The notes under the pieces are model-generated. The model was not told where the DNA came from. It ran no database searches and saw only the letters and a list, made by a program, of their open reading frames with translations. A stretch of 64,000 nucleotides of DNA from Phytohabitans suffuscus (GTDB lineage Bacteria; Actinomycetota; Actinomycetes; Mycobacteriales; Micromonosporaceae), in NCBI RefSeq assembly GCF_011764565.1, contig NZ_AP022871.1, positions 4,464,320-4,528,319 on the forward strand, in the 5' to 3' direction. Positions 1 to 9,384 of the stretch are shown in pieces (positions within the stretch are counted from its first letter, which is position 1; every line of letters begins with the position of its first letter). The position numbers and the translations under genes were made by a program.

Positions 1-956
1 CGTCCGACGCGACGATGAGCCCGGCGACGGCCGTGGCCCTGGGCCGCCTGGGCGGGCTCGGCGTGCTCAACGTCGAGGGCCTGTGGACCCGCTACGAAGA
101 CCCGACGAAGATCCTCGAAGAGCTGGCCTCCCTCGACGAGGAGGCGCCCGCGACGCGGCGGCTCCAGGAGGTGTACGCGGAGCCGATCCGGCCCGAGCTG
201 ATCGCCGAGCGGGTCCGTGCGATCCGCGAGGGCGGGGTGACCGTGGCCGTGCGGGTCTCGCCGCAGCACACGCTCGCGCTCGCCCCGGTGATCCTCGACG
301 CCGGCGTCGACATCCTCGTCATCCAGGGCACGCTGGTCTCCGCGGAGCACGTCTCCACGACGGACGAGCCGCTCAACCTCAAGGAGTTCATCGCCGACCT
401 CGACCTGCCGGTGATCGCCGGCGGCTGCACCGACTACAAGACCGCGCTGCACCTCATGCGCACCGGCGCGGCCGGCGTGATCGTGGGCGTCGGCGCCGAC
501 GAGTGGTCCACGACCGACACGGTGCTCGGCATCCGGGTGCCGATGGCCACCGCGATCGCCGACGCGGCGGCGGCCCGCCGTGACTACCTCGACGAGACCG
601 GCGGGCGGTACGTGCACCTGATCGCGGACGGCGACATCCAGACCTCGGGCGACATCGCCAAGGCGCTGGGCTGCGGCGCCGACGCGGTGATGCTCGGCGA
701 GCCGCTCTCGCTCAGCGAGAAGGCGCCGGGGATGGGCGCGTGGTGGCACTCCGCCGCCAGCCACCCCAAGCTGCCGCGCGGCGCCTTCGGCGTGGCCGAC
801 GAGCCGCTGGGCCCGCTCGAAAAGGTGCTGTACGGGCCGTCCGACGCGCCGGACGGGCAGCTCAACCTCTTCGGCGGCCTCAAGCGGGCGATGGCCAAGT
901 GCGGCTACCGCGACGTCAAGGAGTTCCAGCGGGTCGGCCTCGTACTCGACAGGTAG
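1..956 (+). CDS. guaB3: GuaB3-family IMP dehydrogenase-related protein (5' end outside window)
   Basis: The reading frame is open from the left edge, so the N-terminus is missing. What remains is the bulk of an IMPDH/GMPR-type TIM barrel, with glycine-rich phosphate-binding strands (VIAGGCTDYKTALHLMRTG, LGCGADAVMLGEPL). The segment aligned to the catalytic loop of true IMPDH reads GVGADEWSTTDTVLG, so the active-site Cys position appears to be Ser; this is my own alignment. The C-terminal region (GLKRAMAKCGYRDVKEFQRV) is that of the actinobacterial GuaB3 paralogue. Its place two genes before guaA fits purine/GMP metabolism. The exact reaction cannot be told from sequence. Confidence 0.88.
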   Translation, partial: SDATMSPATAVALGRLGGLGVLNVEGLWTRYEDPTKILEELASLDEEAPATRRLQEVYAEPIRPELIAERVRAIREGGVTVAVRVSPQHTLALAPVILDAGVDILVIQGTLVSAEHVSTTDEPLNLKEFIADLDLPVIAGGCTDYKTALHLMRTGAAGVIVGVGADEWSTTDTVLGIRVPMATAIADAAAARRDYLDETGGRYVHLIADGDIQTSGDIAKALGCGADAVMLGEPLSLSEKAPGMGAWWHSAASHPKLPRGAFGVADEPLGPLEKVLYGPSDAPDGQLNLFGGLKRAMAKCGYRDVKEFQRVGLVLDR

Positions 957-1035
957 CGATGGCGCGGGTCGTCGCGGCGACCCGCGTCTGGAACACTTTC
1001 TTGTCGCTTTCGGCGCGAGAGAGGACGCTCCCTAC

Positions 1036-2463
1036 GTGAATCGCAGGATCCTGGCCGCCACGCTCGTCGCGGCGCTGACGCTTGCCGGCTGCACCGACTC
1101 CGCACCGGATCCCTCGGCGCGGTCCGGGTCGCCGCCGGCGGCCGAGCCCGACTTCCGGCCCGGCGAGGAGGGACTCGGCGACCCGTACTTCCCGACGTAC
1201 GGCAATGGCGGCTACGACGTGCGCCACTACAAGCTCGTCGTGAAGTACGACCCGAGCACCGACGAGCTCACCGGCACCGCCACGATCACGGCGGCCGCCA
1301 CCCAGGACCTGTCCAGCTTCAACCTCGACTTCGTCGGCCTCTCCGTCGGTTCCGTCAAGGTCAACGGCGCCGGTGCCACCGAAAAGCGCGAGGACGCCGA
1401 GCTGGTGATCACGCCGTCCGGCGGGATCGCCAAGGACGCGGAGTTCACCGTCGAGATCGGATACTCGGGCAAGCCGCAGGCGATCCAGAGCCCCGACTTC
1501 GGCGAGGGCGGCTTCCTGCACACCGCGGACGGCGCGATCGCGCTCGGCCAGCCCGAGTCGGCGAGCACCTGGTTTCCGGTCAACGACCACCCGATCGACA
1601 AGGCCACGTACGACGTCGAGGCCACCGTGCCGGAAGGGCTGAGCGCGCTCAGCAACGGCGTCCCCGGCGGCAGCACCGACTCCGGCGGCTGGACCACGTG
1701 GAAGTGGTCGGAGAAGGTGCCGATGGCCAGCTACCTGGCCTTCCTGGTCGTCGGCAAGTTCCGGGTGGAGACCGGCGAGCACAAGGGCCGGCCGATCTTC
1801 ACCGCGATCCAGTCGTCGCTGCGGCCGGGCGGGCCGGCCGACCAGGCGATGGCGCAGACCGTCCGGATCGCCGACTTCCTGGAGACCCAGTTCGGCCCGT
1901 ACCCGTTCGAGGCGTACGGCGGCGTGGTGGTCGACGACGACCGCATCCGGTACGCGCTGGAGACCCAGTCACGGCCGGTCTACGGCAGCGTCTTCTTCAG
2001 TCAGGGCCCGTTCACCGAGGTCGTCGCGCACGAGCTGGCCCACCAGTGGTTCGGCGACAGCGTCTCGATCGCGCAGTGGCGCGACATCTGGCTCAACGAG
2101 GGCTTCGCCAGCTACGCCGAGTGGCTGTGGACCGAGGAGAGCGGCGGCCTGTCGACGCAGGACAGCTTCGAGCGGGAGTACGCGAAGACCGACTGGGACA
2201 ACCCGACCGCCGACCCCGGCAAGGCCGGGCTGTTCAGCCAGGCGGTCTACAAGCGAGGCGCCCTCGCCGTGCACGCGCTGCGGCTGGCGGTCGGCGACGA
2301 CGACTTCTTCCGCATCCTCAAGACCTGGACCGCGGAGAAGCGTAACGGCAACGCCACCACCGCCGACTTCATCACCGTCGCGGAGCGGGTCTCCGGCGAC
2401 TCCCTGGACAGCCTCTTCGACGACTGGCTGGTCGGCAGCTCCGCGCCGGCGATCCCGAAGTAG
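1036..2463 (+). CDS. M1-family zinc metallopeptidase, lipoprotein
   Basis: Starts at GTG 1036. The N-terminus is a lipoprotein signal (LAATLVAALTLAGC, lipobox LAGC near residue 19), so the 475-residue protein should be anchored on the outer face of the membrane. The gluzincin centre is intact: HELAHQW at about residue 332 (H332, H336) and NEGFA at about 354, with E355 as third zinc ligand 18 residues on. In place of the classical GAMEN exopeptidase motif there is ALETQ, as in the short bacterial M1 lipoproteins. It has the N-terminal beta domain and the catalytic domain but not the large C-terminal domain of PepN. A MITE-like element follows the stop directly. Confidence 0.92.
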   Translation: MNRRILAATLVAALTLAGCTDSAPDPSARSGSPPAAEPDFRPGEEGLGDPYFPTYGNGGYDVRHYKLVVKYDPSTDELTGTATITAAATQDLSSFNLDFVGLSVGSVKVNGAGATEKREDAELVITPSGGIAKDAEFTVEIGYSGKPQAIQSPDFGEGGFLHTADGAIALGQPESASTWFPVNDHPIDKATYDVEATVPEGLSALSNGVPGGSTDSGGWTTWKWSEKVPMASYLAFLVVGKFRVETGEHKGRPIFTAIQSSLRPGGPADQAMAQTVRIADFLETQFGPYPFEAYGGVVVDDDRIRYALETQSRPVYGSVFFSQGPFTEVVAHELAHQWFGDSVSIAQWRDIWLNEGFASYAEWLWTEESGGLSTQDSFEREYAKTDWDNPTADPGKAGLFSQAVYKRGALAVHALRLAVGDDDFFRILKTWTAEKRNGNATTADFITVAERVSGDSLDSLFDDWLVGSSAPAIPK

Positions 2464-2470
2464 CTACCAG

Positions 2471-2633
2471 GGCCTGTTTCATAAGGGCATGCCCGGCCTG
2501 CGGCGGGCCCGGGCGGCGTCCAGCGGCACCGGACGAAAGGCCACATACAACACCGGTATGCGACCTTCCGCCCGGCACCACCGGACGCCGCCTGGACCTC
2601 GCCTCGGCTCGACCGACCCTTATGAAACAGGCC
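2471..2633. repeat. MITE-like inverted-repeat element, long form A (copy M1)
   Basis: A 163-bp element bounded by perfect 17-bp inverted repeats, GGCCTGTTTCATAAGGG at 2471 and its complement ending at 2633. It is flanked by CCAG and CTAG. A near-identical copy of the same length lies inverted at 45327-45489. It has no coding capacity of its own. The right CTAG flank supplies the TAG stop of the LCP gene on the minus strand. The ends resemble those of IS5-like elements with a 4-bp YTAR target; that link is inference. Confidence 0.85.
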
Positions 2634-3739
2634 CTAGCGGACCACCAGCGCCGGGTGGGCGCGCAGGTACGCGTCCGCCCGGCCGGCCAGCAGCTCGGAG
2701 ATGAACTCGCGGCCCTCCGCCGTGAGCTGCTCGCCGCGATAGCCGGCCCCGCGGCCGACGCCGGCGCCCGGGAGTGTGACCAGCGTGAGCGTCTCGGGCC
2801 GCAGGCCGCTCAGCGCGTACCCGTAGTCGAGCGCCGGCCGCCCCCGCCCGTCGAAGGTCAGCGTCTGGCCGAGCGCGCGCAGCACCCGGTCGAACTCCAG
2901 CGGGTCGCGGGCCACGTCGAGGCTGAGCGCCTTGGCCATCACCGCGCGGATGAGCTGCTGGTGGTGCCGCTGCCGGGTGTAGTCGCCGCCGGGCAGGTAG
3001 CGCTGCCGCGAGTAGTCCAGCGCCTGCCAGCCGACGAGGTGGCGCATGCCCACCTCGTACACCATCTGCGGGCCGCCGTAGCCCGCCGGCCCGTTGCCGG
3101 CCGACCGGCCGCTTCCGTCGGGGCGCAGGTGCTGCGACGGGGTGCGCTGGTCGACGTAGATGTCGACGCCGCCGAGCGCGTCGACCAGCTCGCGGAAGCC
3201 GGTGAAGGTCAGCACCGCGCCCGCGTCGAAGCGCTTGATCCCGGTGTACCGGCTGACCGTCTGCGCCAGCAGCTGGAAGCCCTGCGCCACGTCGGGCTTC
3301 CCGTCGCCGCGCCGGGCGCCCTCGCTCATCGCGTGGGTGAGCTTGGTACGCCCGCCCCGTATCCGGACCTGGGAAACCGCGGGATGTCGACGACGAGGTC
3401 GCGGGGGAGCGAGAACAGGTACCCCGTCTTGAGCCCTCGCGGCACGTGCAGGATCGTCACCGCGTCCGCGTGCGGCTCCCAGGTCGGGTCGTCCTCCCGG
3501 GTGTCGACGCCGACGATGAGCAGGTTGAGCGGGCCGGTGATGTCGGCGCCGGGCGGCGGTGTGGGGCTGGGCGTGGCCGAGGGGGAGGCGGGCGGCGGCG
3601 TGGGGGTGCCGAAGAGATCGGCGGTCGGCACCTCGTACCGGTCGCGCAGCGCGTAGCCAACGGCCAGCGCGCCGCCGCCGAGCAGCACGACCGCGGCCAA
3701 GGCCGCCGCGCCGAGCACGATCCACCGTCGCCGGGTCAT
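2634..3739 (-). pseudogene. LytR-CpsA-Psr (LCP) family cell-wall ligase, frameshifted
   Basis: The start is ATG at 3739. The N-terminal half has a membrane anchor (VLGAAALAAVVLLGGGALAV), a proline-rich linker and the LCP core (LLIVGVDTRE, FSLPRDLVVDIP). The C-terminal half continues in another frame with GGRTKLTHAMSEGA, GGVDIYVDQ and YSRQRY. The frames join if one base is added to the C4 run at 3355-3358, giving SGYGGGRTKL, exactly the family sequence. LCP proteins transfer anionic or arabinogalactan-type polymers from lipid carriers to peptidoglycan. I think the break is more likely a consensus error than real decay, because both halves are otherwise intact. The TAG stop lies in the CTAG flank of the neighbouring MITE. 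Confidence 0.85.
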
Positions 3740-3784
3740 AGAGTGGCATCGTGCCCGGTCGGTGGTCTGGTCTGCTAGCTACTC

Positions 3785-5502
3785 ATGAGTAATTATGCGT
3801 TGATGGGCTCTGATGGTGCGGTGCGCTACGACGTCGTCGTGATCGGCTCGGGCTTCGGCGGGAGCGTCGCCGCGCTGCGCCTGGCCGAAAAGGGCTACTC
3901 GGTCGCGGTGCTGGAGGCCGGTCGGCGCTTCGCGGACGACGAGTTTCCGCGGACCTCGTGGCGCGCCCGGCGCTTCCTCTGGGCCCCCAGGCTGGGCTGC
4001 TTCGGCATCCAGCGGATCACCCTGCTCCGCTCGGCGCGCGGGCAGTCGGGCGCGGGCGTGCTGGTGCTCTCCGGCGCCGGGGTGGGCGGCGGGTCGCTCA
4101 ACTACGCCAACACGCTCTACGAGCCGCTGTCCGCGTTCTACGACGACCCGCAGTGGCGTGGCATCACCGACTGGCGCGCCGAACTGGCCCCGCACTACGA
4201 CCAGGCCAAGCGGATGCTCGGCGTCACCACGTACCCCCATGAGACCGCGGCGGACCGCGCGATGCGGGCGGTGGCCGAGCGGATGGGGGCCGGGCACACG
4301 TTCCACTCCACGCCCGTCGGTGTCTACATCGGACGGCCGGGGAGCGGGTCGACGACCCGTACTTCGGCGGCGAGGGCCCGCCGCGCACCGGCTGCCTGCA
4401 CTGCGGCGCGTGCATGACCGGCTGCCGCCACGGCGCCAAGAACACGCTGGTCAAGAATTATCTGTGGCTCGCCGAGCGGCTCGGCGTCGAGGTGCACCCG
4501 CGCACCACCGCGGTCGCGGTGCGGCCGTCGGGGTCGGGCTACCGGGTCGAGACGGTACGCACGGGCGCGTGGTCGCGCCGGGGACGGCGGGTCTTCGAGG
4601 CCGACCAGGTGGTCTTCGCGGCCGGGGCGCTCGGCACCCAGCGGCTGCTGCACGCGATGCAGGCCGGCGGCACGCTGCCCCACCTGTCGGGCCGGGTGGG
4701 CGCGCTGACCCGTACCAACTCCGAGGCGATCCTCGGCGCGGGCGTAAAACGCCCCGCGGCCCGGCGGCACGGGCTCGACTTCACCGAGGGTGTGGCGATC
4801 ACCAGCTCGTTCCACCCGGACGAGCACACGCACATCGAGCCGGTGCGCTACGGACGCGGCTCGAACGTGATGGGTTTCCTGCAGTCCGCGCTGGTCGACG
4901 GCGGCCCACGGCGGCCGCTGCGGTGGCTGGCCACGATGGTCGCCCACCCGCTGACCTACCTGCGGCTGCTCTCCGTCCGCGACTGGTCCAGCCGTACGGT
5001 GATCGCGCTGGTCATGCAGTCGGTCGACAACTCGCTGACCACGCGGTACCAGCGGGGCAGGCTCCGGACGGTCCAGGGGCACGGTGCGCCCAACCCGACC
5101 TGGATCCCGGCCGGCAACGAGGCGGTGCGGCTGCTGGCCGACGAGATCGGCGGTATCCCCGGCGGGGCGGTGACCGACGCGTTCAACGTGCCGATGACCG
5201 CACACATCCTCGGCGGCGCGGCGATCGGCGCCACGCCCGCGGAGGGCGTCGTGGACGCGTACCACCGCGTCTTCGGCCACCCCGGCCTGCACGTCGTCGA
5301 CGGCGCCGCGGTCGCCGCCAACCTGGGCGTCAACCCCTCGCTCACGATCACCGCACAGGCCGAGCGGGCGATGTCGCTCTGGCCCAACAAGGGCGAGCCG
5401 GACCCCCGCCCGCCGCTCGGCTCCGCATACGAGCGGATCGCCCCGGTGGCGCCCGCGACACCGGCCGTGCCACCACACGCCCCCGCGGCACTGCGCCGGT
5501 AG
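3785..5502 (+). pseudogene. GMC-family FAD oxidoreductase (cholesterol-oxidase type), frameshifted
   Basis: Starts at ATG 3785. The N-terminal part has the FAD dinucleotide fold VVVIGSGFGGSVAALRLAE and SGAGVGGGSLNYANT. It then runs out of frame at the G4 run 4339-4342. Adding one G gives GRPGERVDDPYFGGEGPP and continues straight into TGCLHCGACMTGCRHGAKN, a ferredoxin-like cysteine cluster found in this subfamily, and on to the C-terminal GMC motif NLGVNPSLTITAQAERAM. The restored protein is about 570 residues, normal for the family. The substrate is unknown; sterol or other alcohol oxidation is the family theme. It lies between guaB3 and guaA, an arrangement I recognise from related actinomycetes. 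Confidence 0.85.
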
Positions 5503-5593
5503 GCTTTGCGCACATGAGCGAGCGCAGCGAGCGAACCAGCAGACTCAGCGCGTGGGGAGCCTCGTGCCCGCCCGCAGCGAAGCGAGGACGGGC
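5503..5593 (+). other. guaA leader with GAGC/GCGA-rich palindromic repeats
   Basis: The 91-bp spacer holds two related palindromic tracts, GAGCGAGCGCAGCGAGCG near 5516-5534 and CGCAGCGAAGCGAGGACG near 5573-5590. The second contains the GAGGA ribosome-binding site 5 nt before the guaA ATG. Tracts like the first are common upstream of genes in Micromonosporaceae as far as I recall. Their role is unknown. Confidence 0.45.
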
Positions 5594-7147
5594 ATGAGCA
5601 CACCGCGCCCGGTCCTGGTCGTCGACTTCGGGGCCCAGTACGCGCAGTTGATCGCCCGACGCGTGCGCGAGGCGAAGGTCTACTCGGAGATCGTGCCGCA
5701 CTCGATGCCCGTCGCCGAGATGCTGGCCAAGGACCCGGCGGCGATCATCCTGTCCGGCGGGCCATCCAGCGTGTACGAGCCGGGTGCGCCGCAGGTCGAC
5801 GCCAAGCTCTTCGACGCCGGCGTGCCGGTCTTCGGCATCTGCTACGGCTTCCAGGCGATGGCGCAGGCGCTGGGCGGCACCGTCGCGCACACCGGCCGGC
5901 GCGAGTTCGGCGGCACGCCGCTGGCCGCCCGCCCCGAGGCCGGTGTGCTGCTGCGTGACCTGCCGGCCGAGCTGCCGGTGTGGATGAGCCACGGCGACTG
6001 CGTGACCGAGGCGCCGGCCGGGTTCGCGGTGACCGCGGGGTCGCCGGGCGCGCCGGTCGCGGCGTTCGAAGACCTGGCCGGCCGGCGGGCGGGCGTGCAG
6101 TTCCACCCGGAGGTGGCGCACACCGCGCACGGGCAGGCGATGCTGGCCCGCTTCCTGTACGACATCGCCGGCATCGAGCCGACCTGGACGATGGGCAACA
6201 TCATCGACGACCAGGTGGCCGCGATCCGGGAGAAGGTGGGCGACAAGGAGGTCATCTGCGGGCTCTCCGGCGGCGTCGACAGCGCGGTGGCCGCCGCGCT
6301 CGTGCACAAGGCCGTCGGTGACCAGCTGACCTGCGTCTTCGTCGACCACGGGCTGCTGCGCGCGGGCGAGGCCGAGCAGGTGGAGCAGGACTACGTCGCG
6401 GCGACCGGCATCAAGCTCAAGGTCGTCGACGCCGCGGACCGCTTCCTGGCCGCGCTCGACGGCGTGGTGGACCCGGAGGACAAGCGCAAGATCATCGGTC
6501 GCGAGTTCATCCGGGTCTTCGAGGCCGCCGCGCGCGAGGTCGCGGCGGCCGGCGACGTCGAGTTCCTGGTGCAGGGCACGCTCTACCCCGACGTGGTGGA
6601 GTCCGGTGGCGGCACCGGCACCGCCAATATCAAGTCGCATCACAACGTCGGTGGCCTGCCGGACGACCTCAAGTTCTCGCTGGTCGAGCCGTTGCGGACG
6701 CTCTTCAAGGACGAGGTGCGGCAGCTGGGGCTCTCACTCGGGCTGCCCGAGGCGATGGTCTGGCGGCACCCGTTCCCGGGGCCCGGGCTGGCGATCCGGA
6801 TCATCGGCGCGGTCTCGGCCGACCGGCTGTCCGTGCTGCGCGCCGCAGACCTGATCGCCCGCGAGGAGCTGACCGCGGCCGGGCTCGACCGCGATGTCTG
6901 GCAGTTCCCGGTCGTCCTGCTCGCCGACGTGCGGTCGGTGGGTGTCCAGGGCGACGGCCGTACGTACGGCCACCCCGTCGTCCTGCGCCCCGTCTCCAGC
7001 GAAGACGCGATGACGGCCGACTGGTCCCGCCTGCCGTACGACGTGATCGCCCGGATCTCCACCCGCATCACCAACGAGGTGCCCGAGGTCAACCGCGTGG
7101 TGCTGGACGTGACCAGCAAGCCCCCGGGCACGATCGAGTGGGAGTAG
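5594..7147 (+). CDS. guaA: GMP synthase (glutamine-hydrolysing)
   Basis: Amidates XMP to GMP, the last step of guanine nucleotide synthesis. I chose ATG 5594 over the upstream GTG 5552 because it follows GAGGA and begins just before the conserved VLVVDFGAQYAQLIARRVRE. The class I glutaminase domain comes first (nucleophile in GICYGFQAM at about residue 82, and FHPEVAHT). The ATP-pyrophosphatase domain starts at GLSGGVDSAVAA, about residue 223, followed by the GMP synthase dimerisation domain ending NRVVLDVTSKPPGTIEWE. The 517-residue length is normal. It lies downstream of guaB3. Confidence 0.98.
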   Translation: MSTPRPVLVVDFGAQYAQLIARRVREAKVYSEIVPHSMPVAEMLAKDPAAIILSGGPSSVYEPGAPQVDAKLFDAGVPVFGICYGFQAMAQALGGTVAHTGRREFGGTPLAARPEAGVLLRDLPAELPVWMSHGDCVTEAPAGFAVTAGSPGAPVAAFEDLAGRRAGVQFHPEVAHTAHGQAMLARFLYDIAGIEPTWTMGNIIDDQVAAIREKVGDKEVICGLSGGVDSAVAAALVHKAVGDQLTCVFVDHGLLRAGEAEQVEQDYVAATGIKLKVVDAADRFLAALDGVVDPEDKRKIIGREFIRVFEAAAREVAAAGDVEFLVQGTLYPDVVESGGGTGTANIKSHHNVGGLPDDLKFSLVEPLRTLFKDEVRQLGLSLGLPEAMVWRHPFPGPGLAIRIIGAVSADRLSVLRAADLIAREELTAAGLDRDVWQFPVVLLADVRSVGVQGDGRTYGHPVVLRPVSSEDAMTADWSRLPYDVIARISTRITNEVPEVNRVVLDVTSKPPGTIEWE

Positions 7148-7151
7148 CCGG

Positions 7152-7397
7152 TCAGGACCCGGTCGGCGGTGGCGCCGGCCAGGCCGGCGCGTCGGCGGGC
7201 TCTTCCGGCATCAGAAACCACATCACCGGGTATGCCAGTGCGGCCACACCCGCGGTGAGCACCGTGGCCACCGCGAAGACGACGCGCACGAGCACCGGAT
7301 CGACGTTGAAGTAACGGCCGAGACCGCTCGCCACGCCCGCGACGACGCGGTCGGTGGTCGGGCGCCTGAGCTGCTTGTACGGAGGGTTTTCGGTCAT
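7152..7397 (-). CDS. Small PspC-domain membrane protein
   Basis: An 81-residue protein made almost entirely of one PspC domain: YKQLRRPTTDRVVAGVASGLGRYFNVDP, then one or two membrane segments (VLVRVVFAVATVLTAGVAALAYPVMWFLMP, here given in two overlapping hydrophobic pieces), and an acidic proline-rich tail. Start is ATG 7397. It converges on guaA with only 4 bp between stops. Free-standing PspC proteins are linked to membrane-stress responses; two more PspC proteins occur at 12.7-15.9 kb. No partner PspA is in the window. Confidence 0.85.
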   Translation of the reverse strand: MTENPPYKQLRRPTTDRVVAGVASGLGRYFNVDPVLVRVVFAVATVLTAGVAALAYPVMWFLMPEEPADAPAWPAPPPTGS

Positions 7398-7540
7398 GCC
7401 TCAACGGTCCTCGCGGTGGCCCGCGGCGACCTCGGTGAGCGCCCCGATGCGTACCCTGATCCCTCCCCGATGGGTGCCCTCTGTCAGGAATCTGACTGTC
7501 GTCACAGACTTGTCACCTCATTCGGGAAGAATGCCCCCCT

Positions 7541-8485
7541 GTGACCCCCGCGCTTGAGCCGCTCCGCAGGATCGCGGCCTACGCCGTCGTGTCCGATTCC
7601 GACGGGCAGGTGCTGCTCGTGCGCGCCTCGCCACGCTCCGGCACCCCCGGCGTCTGGTCGCTGCCGGGCGGAGCCGTCGACCACGGTGAGGACCCCAACC
7701 ACACGGTGGTCCGCGAGACCGCCGCGGAGACCGGCCTTTCGGTGGCCGTGACCGGGTTGCGCGACGTGCTGGCCGACATGCGGGCGCTCCCGCACCGGGG
7801 CATCACGATCCACACCGACCGGCTGATCTACGACGTGATCGTGCGCGGCGGCACGCTCTGCGACCGCGTCGGCCAGCCCACCGACCTGGCCCGCTGGCAG
7901 TCGGTCGGCGCGGCCAAGGGGCTGCCGCTGCGGCCGTTCACCGCGAGCGCGCTCGGCCTCCCGCCGGACGCGGTCGACGTGCGGCCCGACGAGGCGCCCG
8001 ACTTCCCGTCGTTCTACGCCGTGCCCGGACCGGACGGCCTGCACCGGGCGCAGCGCTTCGCGGCGTACGCGGTGGCGACCGACCCGGCCGGCCGCGTGCT
8101 GCTCACCAGGGTCGCCGACGGCTACCCCGGGGCCGGCTGCTGGCACCTGCCCGGCGGCGGCACCGACTACGGCGAGCAGCCCGGCGCGGCGCTGATCCGC
8201 GAGCTGCTGGAGGAGACCGGCCAGCGCGGCCGCCTGGTCGAGCTGCTGGGCGTGGCCAGCCATCGCGACGCCGCCTCGCTCGGTCCCGAGGGCTACCCGA
8301 TCGACTGGCACGGCGTGCGCGCGTTCTACCGGGTGGTCGTCGAGGCGCCGGCTCCGCCCAGCGTGGGTGACGTGGGCGGCTCGACGTCCGAGGCCCGCTG
8401 GTTCGGCCGCGACGAGTTGTACGCGCTGGCCGCTCACGAGCTCACCGAGGTGACCGCCGAAGCGATGCGTGCGGCGCGACTTTGA
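7541..8485 (+). CDS. Protein with two tandem NUDIX hydrolase domains (copy 1)
   Basis: Starts at GTG 7541. Two NUDIX folds lie in one 314-residue chain. Domain 1 (about 10-135) begins RIAAYAVVSDSDGQVLLVRA and has a degenerate NUDIX box ending VVRETAAETGL, with REXXAE in place of REXXEE. Domain 2 (about 170-310) begins QRFAAYAVATDPAGRVLLTR and has a canonical box, GGGTDYGEQPGAALIRELLEETGQ split by its loop as usual. NUDIX enzymes cleave nucleoside diphosphates linked to other moieties; the substrate is not predictable. The TGA stop overlaps the TTG start of a second protein of the same architecture, so the pair is probably cotranslated. Confidence 0.88.
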   Translation: MTPALEPLRRIAAYAVVSDSDGQVLLVRASPRSGTPGVWSLPGGAVDHGEDPNHTVVRETAAETGLSVAVTGLRDVLADMRALPHRGITIHTDRLIYDVIVRGGTLCDRVGQPTDLARWQSVGAAKGLPLRPFTASALGLPPDAVDVRPDEAPDFPSFYAVPGPDGLHRAQRFAAYAVATDPAGRVLLTRVADGYPGAGCWHLPGGGTDYGEQPGAALIRELLEETGQRGRLVELLGVASHRDAASLGPEGYPIDWHGVRAFYRVVVEAPAPPSVGDVGGSTSEARWFGRDELYALAAHELTEVTAEAMRAARL

Positions 8486-9384
8486 GGCGGGTCGCCGCGT
8501 ACGGCGTCTGCCGCGACGGCGACGGGCGGGTGCTGCTGGTCCGCGGGTCGGCCACCGCCGACCTGCCGGGCGTCTGGCAGGTCCCGGGCGGTGGTATCGA
8601 CCACGGAGAGCATCCGGCCGACGCGGCGGTGCGCGAGTTCGCGGAGGAGACCGGGCTGGCCGTGGCGGTCACCGGGCTTCGGGCGGCGGTCTCCGACGTG
8701 CTGTGGGGGCGGCACACCGACCGCTTGATCTACGACGTGGCCGTACGCGGCGGGACGCTGCGCGACGAGCCGGACGGCACCACCGACCGGGCCGCCTGGA
8801 TCGCGCCGGCGCGGCTGCCCGAGCTGGTGCTGATGCCGTTCACGGCCGAGCTGTTCGGGCTGCCGCCGGAGCCGGTCACGACACCCCCGCCGGCACACTT
8901 CCGCCCGCGGCCGGCCGACCCGCACCCGACCCGGGGGCAGCGGTTCGCGGCGTACGGCGTGGCCACCGACCCCGCCGGCCGCCTGCTGCTCACGCGTATC
9001 GCCGACGGCTACCCCAGCGCCGGAAAGTGGCACCTGCCCGGCGGCGGCACCGACCACGGCGAGCAGCCGGTCACCGGCCTCCTGCGCGAGCTGGCCGAGG
9101 AGACCGACCAGGTGGGGCAGGTCGTCGAGCTGCTCGACGTGAGCCACGTACACAACCCGCGGGCGATGGGCCCCGAGGGCTACCCGATCGACTGGCACGC
9201 CGTGCGCGCCGTCTTCCGGGTGCTGGTCGGCGCGCCGACCGAGGCCCGGGTGACCGAGACGGCCGGCGGCTCCACGGCGGAGGCGGGATGGTTCTTCCCG
9301 GCCGAAGCCGCGGCGCTCCCATTGACAGATGTCGCGGCGGACGCGGTTTCGCGCGTGGCACCCGGTTTGGGTGCCAGCGGCTAG
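8482..9384 (+). CDS. Protein with two tandem NUDIX hydrolase domains (copy 2)
   Basis: Starts at TTG 8482, inside the TTGA overlap with the stop of copy 1. It is a 300-residue paralogue of the preceding protein. Domain 1 begins RVAAYGVCRDGDGRVLLVRG with a canonical box ending AVREFAEETGL; domain 2 begins QRFAAYGVATDPAGRLLLTR, box ending LLRELAEETDQ. Both copies share GPEGYPIDWHxVRAxxRV near the C-terminus. All four domains resemble each other, which suggests an internal duplication followed by a gene duplication. The nearest downstream gene is pssA, but no functional tie is evident. Confidence 0.87.
   Translation: MRRVAAYGVCRDGDGRVLLVRGSATADLPGVWQVPGGGIDHGEHPADAAVREFAEETGLAVAVTGLRAAVSDVLWGRHTDRLIYDVAVRGGTLRDEPDGTTDRAAWIAPARLPELVLMPFTAELFGLPPEPVTTPPPAHFRPRPADPHPTRGQRFAAYGVATDPAGRLLLTRIADGYPSAGKWHLPGGGTDHGEQPVTGLLRELAEETDQVGQVVELLDVSHVHNPRAMGPEGYPIDWHAVRAVFRVLVGAPTEARVTETAGGSTAEAGWFFPAEAAALPLTDVAADAVSRVAPGLGASG

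Noticed and set aside
4158..5597. Long out-of-frame reading frame through the GMC oxidoreductase gene
   Set aside because: Arg/Ala/Gly-rich composition of a GC-rich shadow frame; the family protein is found in the other frames.
9356..9376. GGCACCC/GGGTGCC hairpin as terminator of the NUDIX pair
   Set aside because: It lies inside the last codons of the second NUDIX gene with a short stem and no T-run. It may be coincidence of codon use.
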